The notes beneath the pieces were generated by a model. That model was not told the origin of the DNA. It ran no database searches and saw only the letters and a program-made list of their open reading frames with translations. The translations under genes were made by a program, and so were the position numbers. Shown here one piece after another: positions 52,775-64,000 of a stretch of 64,000 nt of DNA. The DNA is from Flavimaricola marinus (GTDB lineage: Bacteria > Pseudomonadota > Alphaproteobacteria > Rhodobacterales > Rhodobacteraceae): the NCBI RefSeq assembly GCF_900184895.1, contig NZ_FXZK01000001.1, forward strand, positions 496,001 through 560,000, read 5' to 3'. How positions within the stretch are numbered: the first letter of the stretch is position 1; each line of letters starts with the position of its first letter.

Positions 52775-54898
52775 TTATGCGAATTTCTTCTGGATCTCGT
52801 CCGAGATGTTCTGCGGCACGGGCTCGTAGTGATCGAACTGCATCGTGAAGTTTGCGCGGCCCGAAGACATGGAGCGCAACGTGTTGATGTAGCCGAACAT
52901 GTTGGCCAGAGGCACGAAACAGTCGATCGCGATGGCGTTGCCGCGCGTGTCCTGACCCTGAACCATGCCCCGACGCGATGTCAGGTCACCGATGATGCCA
53001 CCGGTGTATTCTTCAGGAGTCACGACCTCGACCTTCATGATCGGCTCGAGCAGCTTGGCACCGGCGCGGCGCAGACCTTCTCTCATGCACATACGTGCAG
53101 CGATCTCGAACGCCAGAACGCTGGAGTCGACGTCGTGGAACTTACCGTCCAGCAGCGCGACCTTGAAGTCGATGACGGGGAAGCCTGCCAGCGGACCGGA
53201 GTCCATGACCGACTTGATCCCTTTTTCGACGCCCGGGATGTATTCCTTGGGCACCGCACCACCAACGATCTTGCTCTCGAACGAGTAGCCTTCGCCAGGC
53301 TCCGTCGGCATGATCATCAATTTGACCTCTGCAAACTGACCCGAACCACCAGACTGCTTCTTGTGGGTGTAGGTATGCTCAAGCTCGTGACCAATAGTCT
53401 CACGGTATGCCACCTGCGGCGCACCGATGTTGGCCTCGACCTTGAACTCACGACGCATCCGGTCGACCAGAATGTCGAGGTGCAATTCGCCCATGCCCTT
53501 CATGATGGTCTGACCACTTTCGAAGTCAGTTTCCACGCGGAAGGACGGATCCTCAGCAGCCAGACGAGCAAGGGCGATGCCCATCTTCTCCTGGTCGGCC
53601 TTGGTCTTGGGCTCGACGGCAATCTCGATAACCGGATCGGGGAAGGTCATGGTTTCCAGAACGACGGGATCGCTCGAGTCGCACAAGGTGTCACCGGTCG
53701 TGGTGTTCTTGAGGCCACCCAGCGCGATGATGTCGCCCGCAAAGGCTTCCTCGATCTCTTCGCGGTTGATCGAGTGCATCATCATCATCCGACCGACACG
53801 CTCTTTATGACCCTTGGTGGAGTTGAGCATGGTGTCGCCCTTCTTCATCTTACCCGAATAGATGCGGGTAAAAGTCAGGGAGCCGACGAAGGGGTCGTTC
53901 ATGATCTTGAATGCCAGGCCAGAGAACGGCATGTCATCGTCCGCACGGCGGGGGATGTCACGGGTCTCGGTCTCGTCACCGGGGCGGAAGCCCATGTAGT
54001 CCACGACGTCGAGCGGGCTCGGCAGATAGTCGACCACGGCGTTGAGCAGAGGCTGCACGCCCTTGTTCTTGAAGGCGGAGCCAGCCAGAACAGGAACGAA
54101 ATCCATCGCCAGGGTGCCCTTGCGGATCAGCTTGCGCAGGGTATCCACGTCGGGCTCTTCGCCTTCGAGATAGGCCATCATGGCGTCGTCGTCCTGCTCA
54201 ACGGCAAGCTCGACCAGCTTTGCATGATACTCGTCGGCCTTCGCCTTGTAGCTGTCGCGGATCGGCTTGCGAACCCAGGATGCGCCAAGGTCTTCGCCTT
54301 CGTAGACCCATTCTTCCATGGTCACGAGATCGATGATGCCCTCGAGCTCGTTCTCGGCACCGATGGGAAGCTGAACCGGAGCGGTCTTGGCGCCGGTGCG
54401 GTCTTCGATCATGTCGACGCACTTGTAGAAGTCGGCGCCGATCTTATCCATCTTGTTGACGAACACGATGCGCGGCACGTGATAGCGGTCGGCCTGACGC
54501 CAAACGGTCTCGGTCTGGGGTTCGACACCGGCGTTGGCGTCGAGCACGCAGATCGCGCCGTCGAGCACGGCCAGCGAACGCTCGACTTCGATGGTGAAGT
54601 CGACGTGGCCGGGGGTGTCGATGATGTTCATCCGATACTTGGTGTCGGAGGTGCCATCCTTGGTCGGGTCTTCCTGACGCTGCCAGAACGTGGTGGTCGC
54701 AGCGGAAGTGATCGTGATGCCACGCTCCTGCTCCTGCTCCATCCAGTCCATGGTCGCTGCACCATCGTGCACTTCGCCGATGTTGTGCGACTTGCCGGTG
54801 TAATACAGAATACGCTCGGAACAGGTGGTCTTGCCTGCATCGATATGCGCCATGATCCCGAAGTTACGGTAGCGCTGAAGGGGATATTCGCGTGCCAT
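52775..54898 (-). CDS. fusA: Elongation factor G
   Basis: A 707-residue translocase with five domains. G1 is AHIDAGKTT, the switch region is [15 protein letters not shown]3 is DTPGHVDFT and G4 is NKMDK. Domain IV and V sequences are intact (for example [20 protein letters not shown] in domain II and the [11 protein letters not shown]-like end, here [12 protein letters not shown]). It follows rpsG by 15 bp. Normal length for EF-G of the canonical type. Confidence 0.98.
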   Translation of the reverse strand: MAREYPLQRYRNFGIMAHIDAGKTTCSERILYYTGKSHNIGEVHDGAATMDWMEQEQERGITITSAATTTFWQRQEDPTKDGTSDTKYRMNIIDTPGHVDFTIEVERSLAVLDGAICVLDANAGVEPQTETVWRQADRYHVPRIVFVNKMDKIGADFYKCVDMIEDRTGAKTAPVQLPIGAENELEGIIDLVTMEEWVYEGEDLGASWVRKPIRDSYKAKADEYHAKLVELAVEQDDDAMMAYLEGEEPDVDTLRKLIRKGTLAMDFVPVLAGSAFKNKGVQPLLNAVVDYLPSPLDVVDYMGFRPGDETETRDIPRRADDDMPFSGLAFKIMNDPFVGSLTFTRIYSGKMKKGDTMLNSTKGHKERVGRMMMMHSINREEIEEAFAGDIIALGGLKNTTTGDTLCDSSDPVVLETMTFPDPVIEIAVEPKTKADQEKMGIALARLAAEDPSFRVETDFESGQTIMKGMGELHLDILVDRMRREFKVEANIGAPQVAYRETIGHELEHTYTHKKQSGGSGQFAEVKLMIMPTEPGEGYSFESKIVGGAVPKEYIPGVEKGIKSVMDSGPLAGFPVIDFKVALLDGKFHDVDSSVLAFEIAARMCMREGLRRAGAKLLEPIMKVEVVTPEEYTGGIIGDLTSRRGMVQGQDTRGNAIAIDCFVPLANMFGYINTLRSMSSGRANFTMQFDHYEPVPQNISDEIQKKFA

Positions 54899-54913
54899 GA
54901 GATTGGCTCCTGT

Positions 54914-55384
54914 TTACCAGCGGTAGTGGCTGAACGCTTTGTTGGCGTCGGCCATCTTGTGTGTGTCTTCACGCTTCTTCACGGCAGTGCCACGGCCATT
55001 GACGGCATCGACAAGCTCGCCAGCCAGACGCTCTTCCATGGTGTTCTCGTTGCGCTTCTTGGACGCTTCGATCAGCCAGCGGATCGCGAGCGCTTCGCGG
55101 CGCTCGGGGCGAACTTCGACGGGCACCTGATAGGTGGCACCACCGACGCGGCGCGACCGGACTTCGAGGTTCGGCTTGATGTTCTCGAGGGACTCGTGGA
55201 ACACTTCCAACGGGGCCTTCTTGAGCTTGGCTTCAACGCGCTCGAATGCGTTGTAGACGATGCGCTCGGCGACGGCTTTCTTGCCGTCAACCATGAGGTT
55301 GTTCATGAACTTGGTGAGAACCCGGTCGCCAAACTTGGCGTCAGGCAGGATCTCGCGTTTTTCTGCGGCGTGGCGACGGGACAT
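54914..55384 (-). CDS. rpsG: 30S ribosomal protein S7
   Basis: A 156-residue protein: [20 protein letters not shown], the beta-hairpin region [20 protein letters not shown], and [14 protein letters not shown] at the end. S7 nucleates assembly of the small-subunit head and in Escherichia coli controls the str operon. It follows rpsL by 93 bp. Confidence 0.98.
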   Translation of the reverse strand: MSRRHAAEKREILPDAKFGDRVLTKFMNNLMVDGKKAVAERIVYNAFERVEAKLKKAPLEVFHESLENIKPNLEVRSRRVGGATYQVPVEVRPERREALAIRWLIEASKKRNENTMEERLAGELVDAVNGRGTAVKKREDTHKMADANKAFSHYRW

Positions 55385-55477
55385 TAGGGTGTTCCTTGGT
55401 CGGTTGTGGGCGGGGGTGGGATCAGACCCACCTTACAGGGGCGGTGCGACGGGTGAGCCAAAGCCCACCAGCCAGGA

Positions 55478-55849
55478 TTACTTCGGACGCTTGGCGCCGT
55501 ATTTGGACCGGCGCTGCTTACGATCCTTGACACCTTGGGTATCAAGCACACCGCGCAGGATGTGGTAACGCACACCGGGAAGGTCTTTGACCCGGCCGCC
55601 GCGGATAAGAACAACCGAGTGCTCTTGCAGGTTGTGGCTTTCGCCCGGGATATAGCTGATCACTTCGAAACCATTGGTCAGACGCACCTTGGCGACCTTC
55701 CGCATAGCCGAGTTCGGCTTCTTCGGTGTCGTCGTATAGACACGGGTACAAACACCGCGCTTCTGCGGGCAGCTCTCGAGGTGCATGGACTTCGAGCGAG
55801 TAACTTTTGGCTGACGCGGTTTCCGGATCAGCTGCTGGATCGTTGGCAT
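55478..55849 (-). CDS. rpsL: 30S ribosomal protein S12
   Basis: A 123-residue decoding-centre protein: [20 protein letters not shown], then [20 protein letters not shown]. Lys is present at the codon classically mutated in streptomycin resistance (TTPKKPNS), so the sequence is of the sensitive type. The ATG at 55849 begins the conserved region. It is first in the str unit, about 270 bp downstream of the promoter. Confidence 0.98.
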   Translation of the reverse strand: MPTIQQLIRKPRQPKVTRSKSMHLESCPQKRGVCTRVYTTTPKKPNSAMRKVAKVRLTNGFEVISYIPGESHNLQEHSVVLIRGGRVKDLPGVRYHILRGVLDTQGVKDRKQRRSKYGAKRPK

Positions 55850-56318
55850 TGGGCTTTGTTCCCCGTTCCTACACATGTGTTGCGGACCAAAAGCGATCCG
55901 CCGATTACGTTCCGCCCGGTCGCGCGTCCGCGTGGGCATTGAAAGACGCGCTTTTGGCCAGGGCCATGGGCGCAAAACAAAAAGTCCGCAGCGTTCCCGC
56001 TACCTGCGGAACGATGCGGTGAGCTTGCAGAGGATCGGGGCGTTGCCGGCCCGGATCATGACCACTTCGACTTTGATGTCAGTACAGAAGACAGACTGCC
56101 CCCGGCACTGGATGAGCGGCGTATAGGGGGAGTCGGGAGAGGTGTCAACACTCGGCCGCCCCGAACCGGGCGCGCCCCGCAAGACAGCGAATTCTGGCCG
56201 AAACTATCCGCTAACAAGCGAATGATATTTGATAGCGCGGGCGTTCGTGTGCATGTGGCGGCAGATACACCCCCGCCGGGCCGATGCAAGCCCGCATAAT
56301 TCATTTCCGGAGAGCCCA
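55850..56318. other. Divergent region between rpsL and a lipoprotein gene
   Basis: 469 bp without a convincing gene. It holds the str promoter (56120-56148), a leader of about 265 nt before rpsL, and the upstream region of the lipoprotein gene. Frames open in it are short, lack ribosome-binding sites and show no similarity I recognise. The long leader could carry regulatory structure. Confidence 0.55.
56120..56148 (-). promoter_or_regulatory. Sigma-70 type promoter of the str unit (rpsL onward)
   Basis: On the minus strand TTGACA (56143-56148), exactly 17 bp, then TATACG (56120-56125). This is the best promoter match in the window and shares the 11-mer CGTATAGGGGG with the spc promoter. Confidence 0.82.
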
Positions 56319-56894
56319 ATGCGCACAGCCTTCCTTGTTCCCCTCGCCGCTCTTGCCCTCGCCGCCTGCGAGGCAACCCCGCCGACCATCACCACGGACG
56401 ATATCGCCGACTTCAACGAGGCATCCAAAGCGGCAAGCACATTGCCGACCACCGCCATCGGCGACCTGCCCGCCGGGACGGTGAGCTACTTTGGACAATT
56501 CGGTTCGGACGCCTCGGTCGAAGGTGTCGACAACTATTCGATGATCGGCGACATGAGGATGAACGTGCGCTTCAACGATCAGGATGTGGACGGCGTGATC
56601 AACAACGTAAACCTGATCCAGGGCGGCGTGCCGCAGCAGCAGATGTCCGGCGATCTGCAGATTGACGGCGCCGCGGTCAACGGCGTCATCGTCGCCGACG
56701 CCTCCGGCGATCTTTGGCGAGTCGTGGCCAACAAGTCCGAGTTCGCCTCGATCGAGCTTGAACTGCTGGGAACCGTCCAGACAGGGCTCACCGACGGCGA
56801 TGTCGTCTCGGGCAGCGTCACCGGTGGCGGCAACGGGCAATTCACTGTGGTGCTGGACGGCTTCGGCACCTTCTACGGCGTCGCCGAGCAATAA
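56319..56894 (+). CDS. Putative lipoprotein of unknown function
   Basis: A 191-residue protein with a lipoprotein signal (MRTAFLVPLAALALAAC, lipobox LAAC). The remainder is rich in Gly, Asp and Val strands (NYSMIGDMRMNVRFNDQDVD, TGGGNGQFTVVLDGFGTFYG) and resembles the beta-barrel half of transferrin-binding-protein-like surface lipoproteins. No ligand or enzyme function can be assigned. GGAGAG precedes the ATG at 56319. It ends 3 bp from the converging transporter gene. Confidence 0.75.
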   Translation: MRTAFLVPLAALALAACEATPPTITTDDIADFNEASKAASTLPTTAIGDLPAGTVSYFGQFGSDASVEGVDNYSMIGDMRMNVRFNDQDVDGVINNVNLIQGGVPQQQMSGDLQIDGAAVNGVIVADASGDLWRVVANKSEFASIELELLGTVQTGLTDGDVVSGSVTGGGNGQFTVVLDGFGTFYGVAEQ

Positions 56895-56897
56895 CGA

Positions 56898-57815
56898 TCA
56901 GAGCCGGGCAACCGGCCTCGGGGGCGGCGCCGAGCGTCGCCCCGCCTGGCGCAACTGCCATTCGCGCAGCAAGGTGAAGACACCGGTCGCCACGACGATT
57001 GCAGCACCGATCAACGTCAGCAGATCAGGAAAGCTGCCAAACACCACGACGCCGAGAATCAGCGCCACCAGGAGGCTGGTATAGCGGAACGGTGCCACGA
57101 ACCCGATCTCGCCCACACGCATGGAACTGACCGACAGGATATAGCCCGCGACCACGAAGAGCGTCGCACCGATCAGTTGCAGACTGGGCAACAGGCCCAT
57201 CGGTTGCCACTGCACAAAGGCTGCCCCTGCTGCGGAAAACAGGGTCACACCGATCGCGGCCGCAAGCGAGACCACCAAGGACGGCACCGATTTCGAAATC
57301 TTGCGCACCACAACGTCGCGGATGGTCACGCAGATCACCGAGCCGAGCGCATAGAGCGAATGGATCGTGAATGCGTCGGTGCCGGGCTTCACGATCAACA
57401 AGACCCCGCCGAATCCGATCATGATGGCCAACAGCCTGCGCCAACCGACGACTTCGCCCAGAAACATCGCGCTGGCGAGGGTCACCGTCAGGGGCAGCGA
57501 TTGCAGAATCGCGGAAACACTGGCGATTGACATGTTGTTGAGCGCGGTCAGAAACAGCCACGCAGCGCCGGCTTCGGCGGCGGTGCGAATGGCGATCAGG
57601 GTCCAATCCTCGCGCGACAGATCAAAACGCAACTGGCCCATGCGGCGTGCAAGGATCAGCAACAGAATCGTCGTGCCCAACCCGCGCAGGACAAGGGCCT
57701 GAAACAAAGGGATGTGCACCCCCAGCGCCTTCATGCAGGCGTCGTTAAAGGTAAAGGCGGCCATGGCTCCCGTCATCAGGAGCGCCCCGCGCATATTGTC
57801 GCTCAACTGTGCCAT
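56898..57815 (-). CDS. DMT-superfamily (EamA) transporter
   Basis: A 305-residue protein with ten predicted helices in two EamA halves. The start MRGALLMTGAMAAFTFNDAC, SIASVSAILQSLPLTVTLAS and GFGGVLLIVKPGTD are typical of the family. Members export metabolites or amino acids, and the substrate is not readable from sequence. Its promoter region is shared with the divergent glycosyltransferase gene at 57876. Confidence 0.88.
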   Translation of the reverse strand: MAQLSDNMRGALLMTGAMAAFTFNDACMKALGVHIPLFQALVLRGLGTTILLLILARRMGQLRFDLSREDWTLIAIRTAAEAGAAWLFLTALNNMSIASVSAILQSLPLTVTLASAMFLGEVVGWRRLLAIMIGFGGVLLIVKPGTDAFTIHSLYALGSVICVTIRDVVVRKISKSVPSLVVSLAAAIGVTLFSAAGAAFVQWQPMGLLPSLQLIGATLFVVAGYILSVSSMRVGEIGFVAPFRYTSLLVALILGVVVFGSFPDLLTLIGAAIVVATGVFTLLREWQLRQAGRRSAPPPRPVARL

Positions 57816-57875
57816 ACGCGCCCGTAACAGCCTCGCAGTCTTTACGCCAGATGGTTTCGGTGGTTCTTAGAGAGC

Positions 57876-58877
57876 ATGAGTGACCGAGATGAAAGCTTCC
57901 TCGTCTTCGCCGGCATGCGCAACGAAGGCGCGTTCCTGATCGAATGGCTTTGCTGGTATCGGATGCTGGGCTTCGAAGTGCTGGTCGGAATCAACGATTG
58001 CACCGATCACTCCCCTGCCCTGCTGCGGCGATTGCAGGAGGAAGGGCTGCTCAGCGTCTTCGAGCACACACCCAAGGAAGGACAGCCGCCCAAGGCCAGC
58101 GCGCACGCCGCGATGCGGCGGCAACCGCAGGTGGCCGATACCGACTGGCTGCTGATCTGCGATGTCGACGAGTTTCTGGTGCTGCACCGGGGCGACGGCA
58201 CCATCGGCAGCTATCTCGATGACGTCGGGCGCGATTTCATGGGAATGGCCTTTCACTGGAAATGCTTCGGAAACGGCGGCTGGAAACGGTATCACGACGG
58301 GCTCGTGCACCAGCAATTCCGGCGCTGTGGAGCGGGCAGCAACAAGGTGAACGCCATGTTCAAGATGCTGTTCAAGCATCCGCTGCGGTTCAAGCGCTAT
58401 TCCGACCACAGCCCGTTCCAGTTCGACGGCGACTGGCACGCGCCGGAAAACCGGATCGTCGATTGCCAGGGCCGGGTGATCGAGCGGTTCCTGACCGACC
58501 CGCACCCCGTGCGGTTCTCGACGCCCGAGCAGATCACCCACGCCACCGCGCAGATGAACCACTACGTGATCCGGTCGGACGAGAGCTTCGATCTCAAGCG
58601 GGGCAAGCCGAGCGCCAGCGCCAACAAGAACCGGTACACCGAACAGTTCTACCGGGCGCGCAACAAGAACGGGTTCAAGGACCTGTCCGCCCTCGCCTAT
58701 CAGGACCGGTTCAACGAAATCCACGCCGAGGTCATGGCCCTGCCCGGCGTCAGATTGCTGCACTACCTGTGTTGCATCGACTACGTCGAGCGGCTCTGCG
58801 AAAATCAAGGGGTCGACCCAAAGGACGACCCCCGCTGGCAGGAATACGCAAAACTCGCCACCGAGGCGGCAGACTAG
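57876..58877 (+). CDS. Glycosyltransferase family 2/92-like protein
   Basis: A 333-residue, soluble protein. MRNEGAFLIEWLCWYRMLGF and LICDVDEFLVLHRG (with the D-x-D-type metal motif) place it in the Glyco_tranf_2_4/GT92-like group found in Roseobacters. The acceptor and sugar are unknown; surface polysaccharide or protein glycosylation is possible. There are no transmembrane helices. It ends 1 bp from the converging peptidase gene. Confidence 0.82.
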   Translation: MSDRDESFLVFAGMRNEGAFLIEWLCWYRMLGFEVLVGINDCTDHSPALLRRLQEEGLLSVFEHTPKEGQPPKASAHAAMRRQPQVADTDWLLICDVDEFLVLHRGDGTIGSYLDDVGRDFMGMAFHWKCFGNGGWKRYHDGLVHQQFRRCGAGSNKVNAMFKMLFKHPLRFKRYSDHSPFQFDGDWHAPENRIVDCQGRVIERFLTDPHPVRFSTPEQITHATAQMNHYVIRSDESFDLKRGKPSASANKNRYTEQFYRARNKNGFKDLSALAYQDRFNEIHAEVMALPGVRLLHYLCCIDYVERLCENQGVDPKDDPRWQEYAKLATEAAD

Positions 58878-58878
58878 G

Positions 58879-60114
58879 CTAGGCCCATTCGCCGCCACGC
58901 ATGACCGGGGTCGCGGTGCCGTCAGAACTCAGCCCGTCAATGTCGATCTCGGCGGATCCGATCATCCAGTCCACGTGGATCAGGCTCGAATTGCCTCCGC
59001 GACGGGCTAGCTCATCGGCGCTCAGGTTGCTGTCGTCGAAGCAATCGGAATAGCACTGGCCCAAGGCGATATGGCTGGCGGCGTTTTCGTCGAACAAGGT
59101 GTTGTAGAACAACAAGCCGGTTTGCGAGATGGGCGAGCTGTGCGGGACAAGGGCCACCTCGCCCAAACGGGCGGCGCCCTCATCAGTGGCAATCAACTCG
59201 CGAAACACCGCTTCGCCGGCGCTGGCCTTGGCCTCGACGATCCGGCCCGCCTCAAAGCGCACCTCGATGCCCTCGATCAGGCTGCCCTGATAGGCCAGCG
59301 GCTTGGTCGCGCGGACCGTGCCGTCCACGCGGTGGGCATGGGGCGTGGTAAAGACCTCCTCGGTCGGGACGTTGGGATTGCAGGTCACGCCGTTGCGGGC
59401 CTTGGACGAGCCGCCTTTCCACGCATGCCCATCGGCCAGACCAAGCGTCAGATCGGTGCCCGGGCCGCGATAGCGCAAGGCATGGAACGACCGCGCGTTC
59501 AGCCACTCGGTGCGGGCACGCAACTCGGCATTGTGGCGTGCCCACTCGGCCACCGGATCGGGGAAATTCAGACGAGAGGCGGCGAACACGGCCTCGGCCA
59601 AGCGCAACTGCGCCTCGTCGACCGGCAGATCGGGAAACACCTGTGCCGCCCAAGCCGGGCTCGGATAGGCCGTGACGTTCCAGTTGATGTCGAAATTCGT
59701 GATGCGGGCGCTTGCGGGCTTCGACGCAATCGAATTGGCCTTGCCCTGACGGGCAACTTTCGCGGGATCCTGCGAGGCCAGCAGCATCGGGTTGTCACCC
59801 TTGATGGCGAGGCGGGCGACATTCTCGCCAAAGGCCTTGCCCATCGCCTCGTACAACCAGTTCGGAGCCTTGTCGAAACTGGCGTCATGGCCGTGCTCGT
59901 ACAGGGCCAGTGTCACAGCGTCATCCGAGAGGATCGGGGTCACCACACCGGCCCCGGCGCGATAGGCGGCAGCAACGACGGGGCGAAGCAACGGCAAGGC
60001 ATCGGTCGATGCGGTGATGATCAAATCCTGACCGGACTGGAGGTTGAGACCGACGCGGACGATCACTTCGGCCATCTGGTCGAGCTTGGCTGGGTCAATG
60101 GCGGCTTGGGTCAT
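58879..60114 (-). CDS. Peptidase M29 (aminopeptidase T/AmpS family)
   Basis: A 411-residue metallopeptidase. The N-terminal domain has VIVRVGLNLQSGQDLIITAS, and metal-binding parts include RVDGTVRATKPLAYQGSLIE, EVALVPHSSPISQTGLLFYN and HIALGQCY, with SLIHVDWMIGSAEIDIDGL near the C-terminus. It would release N-terminal residues from peptides in the cytoplasm. The start at 60114 begins the conserved MTQAAIDPAKLDQ; the longer frame passes into the rpoC downstream region. It stands between rpoC and the str unit. Confidence 0.9.
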   Translation of the reverse strand: MTQAAIDPAKLDQMAEVIVRVGLNLQSGQDLIITASTDALPLLRPVVAAAYRAGAGVVTPILSDDAVTLALYEHGHDASFDKAPNWLYEAMGKAFGENVARLAIKGDNPMLLASQDPAKVARQGKANSIASKPASARITNFDINWNVTAYPSPAWAAQVFPDLPVDEAQLRLAEAVFAASRLNFPDPVAEWARHNAELRARTEWLNARSFHALRYRGPGTDLTLGLADGHAWKGGSSKARNGVTCNPNVPTEEVFTTPHAHRVDGTVRATKPLAYQGSLIEGIEVRFEAGRIVEAKASAGEAVFRELIATDEGAARLGEVALVPHSSPISQTGLLFYNTLFDENAASHIALGQCYSDCFDDSNLSADELARRGGNSSLIHVDWMIGSAEIDIDGLSSDGTATPVMRGGEWA

Positions 60115-60275
60115 GGCGGATCCGATCTGTCTGGTGGCTTTGGCGCTTTGTTTCAAATCCGCAAGGACGGGTAAAGGTCCAAGACAACGGCGAGGTCGGG
60201 CGGCACCTGAGCAGCCTTTGGGCTGCGAAGACATGGCGTCGCGCCAACGGCGCGTCATTCTGGTCGGCCCAACGC

Positions 60276-60303
60276 AAAAGGCCCCCGACTGGCGGGGGCC
60301 TTT
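60276..60303 (-). terminator. Intrinsic terminator after rpoC
   Basis: On the minus strand AAAGGCCCCCG pairs with CGGGGGCCTTT around a 5-nt loop, followed by TGCGTTGG. It lies 20 bp after the rpoC stop and closes the rpoBC unit. Confidence 0.9.
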
Positions 60304-60323
60304 CAGAACCATAAGGCTCTTTC

Positions 60324-64000
<3,677 letters not shown>

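Overview
The window looks like a chromosomal segment of a GC-rich marine alphaproteobacterium, most likely Rhodobacterales (Roseobacter/Rhodobacter group). Three things point there: the norCBQD-nnrS-nnrU denitrification cluster beside nirK-nirV and pseudoazurin; a BztABCD acidic amino-acid ABC transporter; and ribosomal-protein and housekeeping sequences of alphaproteobacterial type. No phage, CRISPR array, insertion sequence or rRNA operon was recognised. One tRNA gene, tRNA-Arg(ACG), is present.

Layout. 1-900: the end of a TPR protein and a small DUF1127 protein. 890-11556: a denitrification island. nirK, nirV and the electron donor pseudoazurin lie on the minus strand. A Crp/Fnr regulator (NnrR/Dnr type), norC, norB, norQ, norD, three tiny coupled ORFs, nnrS and nnrU lie on the plus strand. 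NirK reduces nitrite to NO and NorCB reduces NO to N2O. NorQ and NorD mature the reductase, and the regulator probably acts at two TTGT-N6-ACAA palindromes. No nitrous oxide reductase is in view. 11557-15767: an unexplained stretch, tRNA-Arg, and a three-gene unit of TVP38-type membrane protein, flavin disulfide oxidoreductase and orphan histidine kinase. 15951-25588: rpmH-rnpA-yidD, a DUF3833 lipoprotein, ttcA, a degenerate-GGDEF/EAL protein, and the coupled chain yidC-MOSC-yihA-argB-ferredoxin-sixA. 25656-30212: bztABCD on the minus strand. 30448-33945: an ATP12-type F1-ATPase assembly chaperone, a RluC-type pseudouridine synthase, crcB and rarA.

34063-63998 holds the transcription/translation supercluster, read on the minus strand: rpoC (partial), the str genes (rpsL, rpsG, fusA, tuf), S10 genes, spc genes, secY, adk and the alpha genes (rpsM, rpsK, rpoA, rplQ). 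It is split into more transcription units than the classical arrangement. A DUF2200 gene flanked by two terminators sits between rplW and rplB. Two opposite-strand genes (a 2-oxoglutarate oxygenase-like protein and a lysozyme-like protein) sit between rplP and rpmC. Four unrelated genes separate rpoC from rpsL. Readable -35/-10 promoters precede rpsL, rpmC, rplO and rpsM, and intrinsic terminators follow rpoC, rplW, the DUF2200 gene, rplP and rplQ.

I did not find a clearly new multi-gene system. The observations most worth testing are the coupled 76-codon ORF inside the nor operon, the regulatory architecture of the nir/nor promoters, the partition of the ribosomal supercluster with an oxygenase gene next to rplP, and the hairpins that recur at gene borders there.
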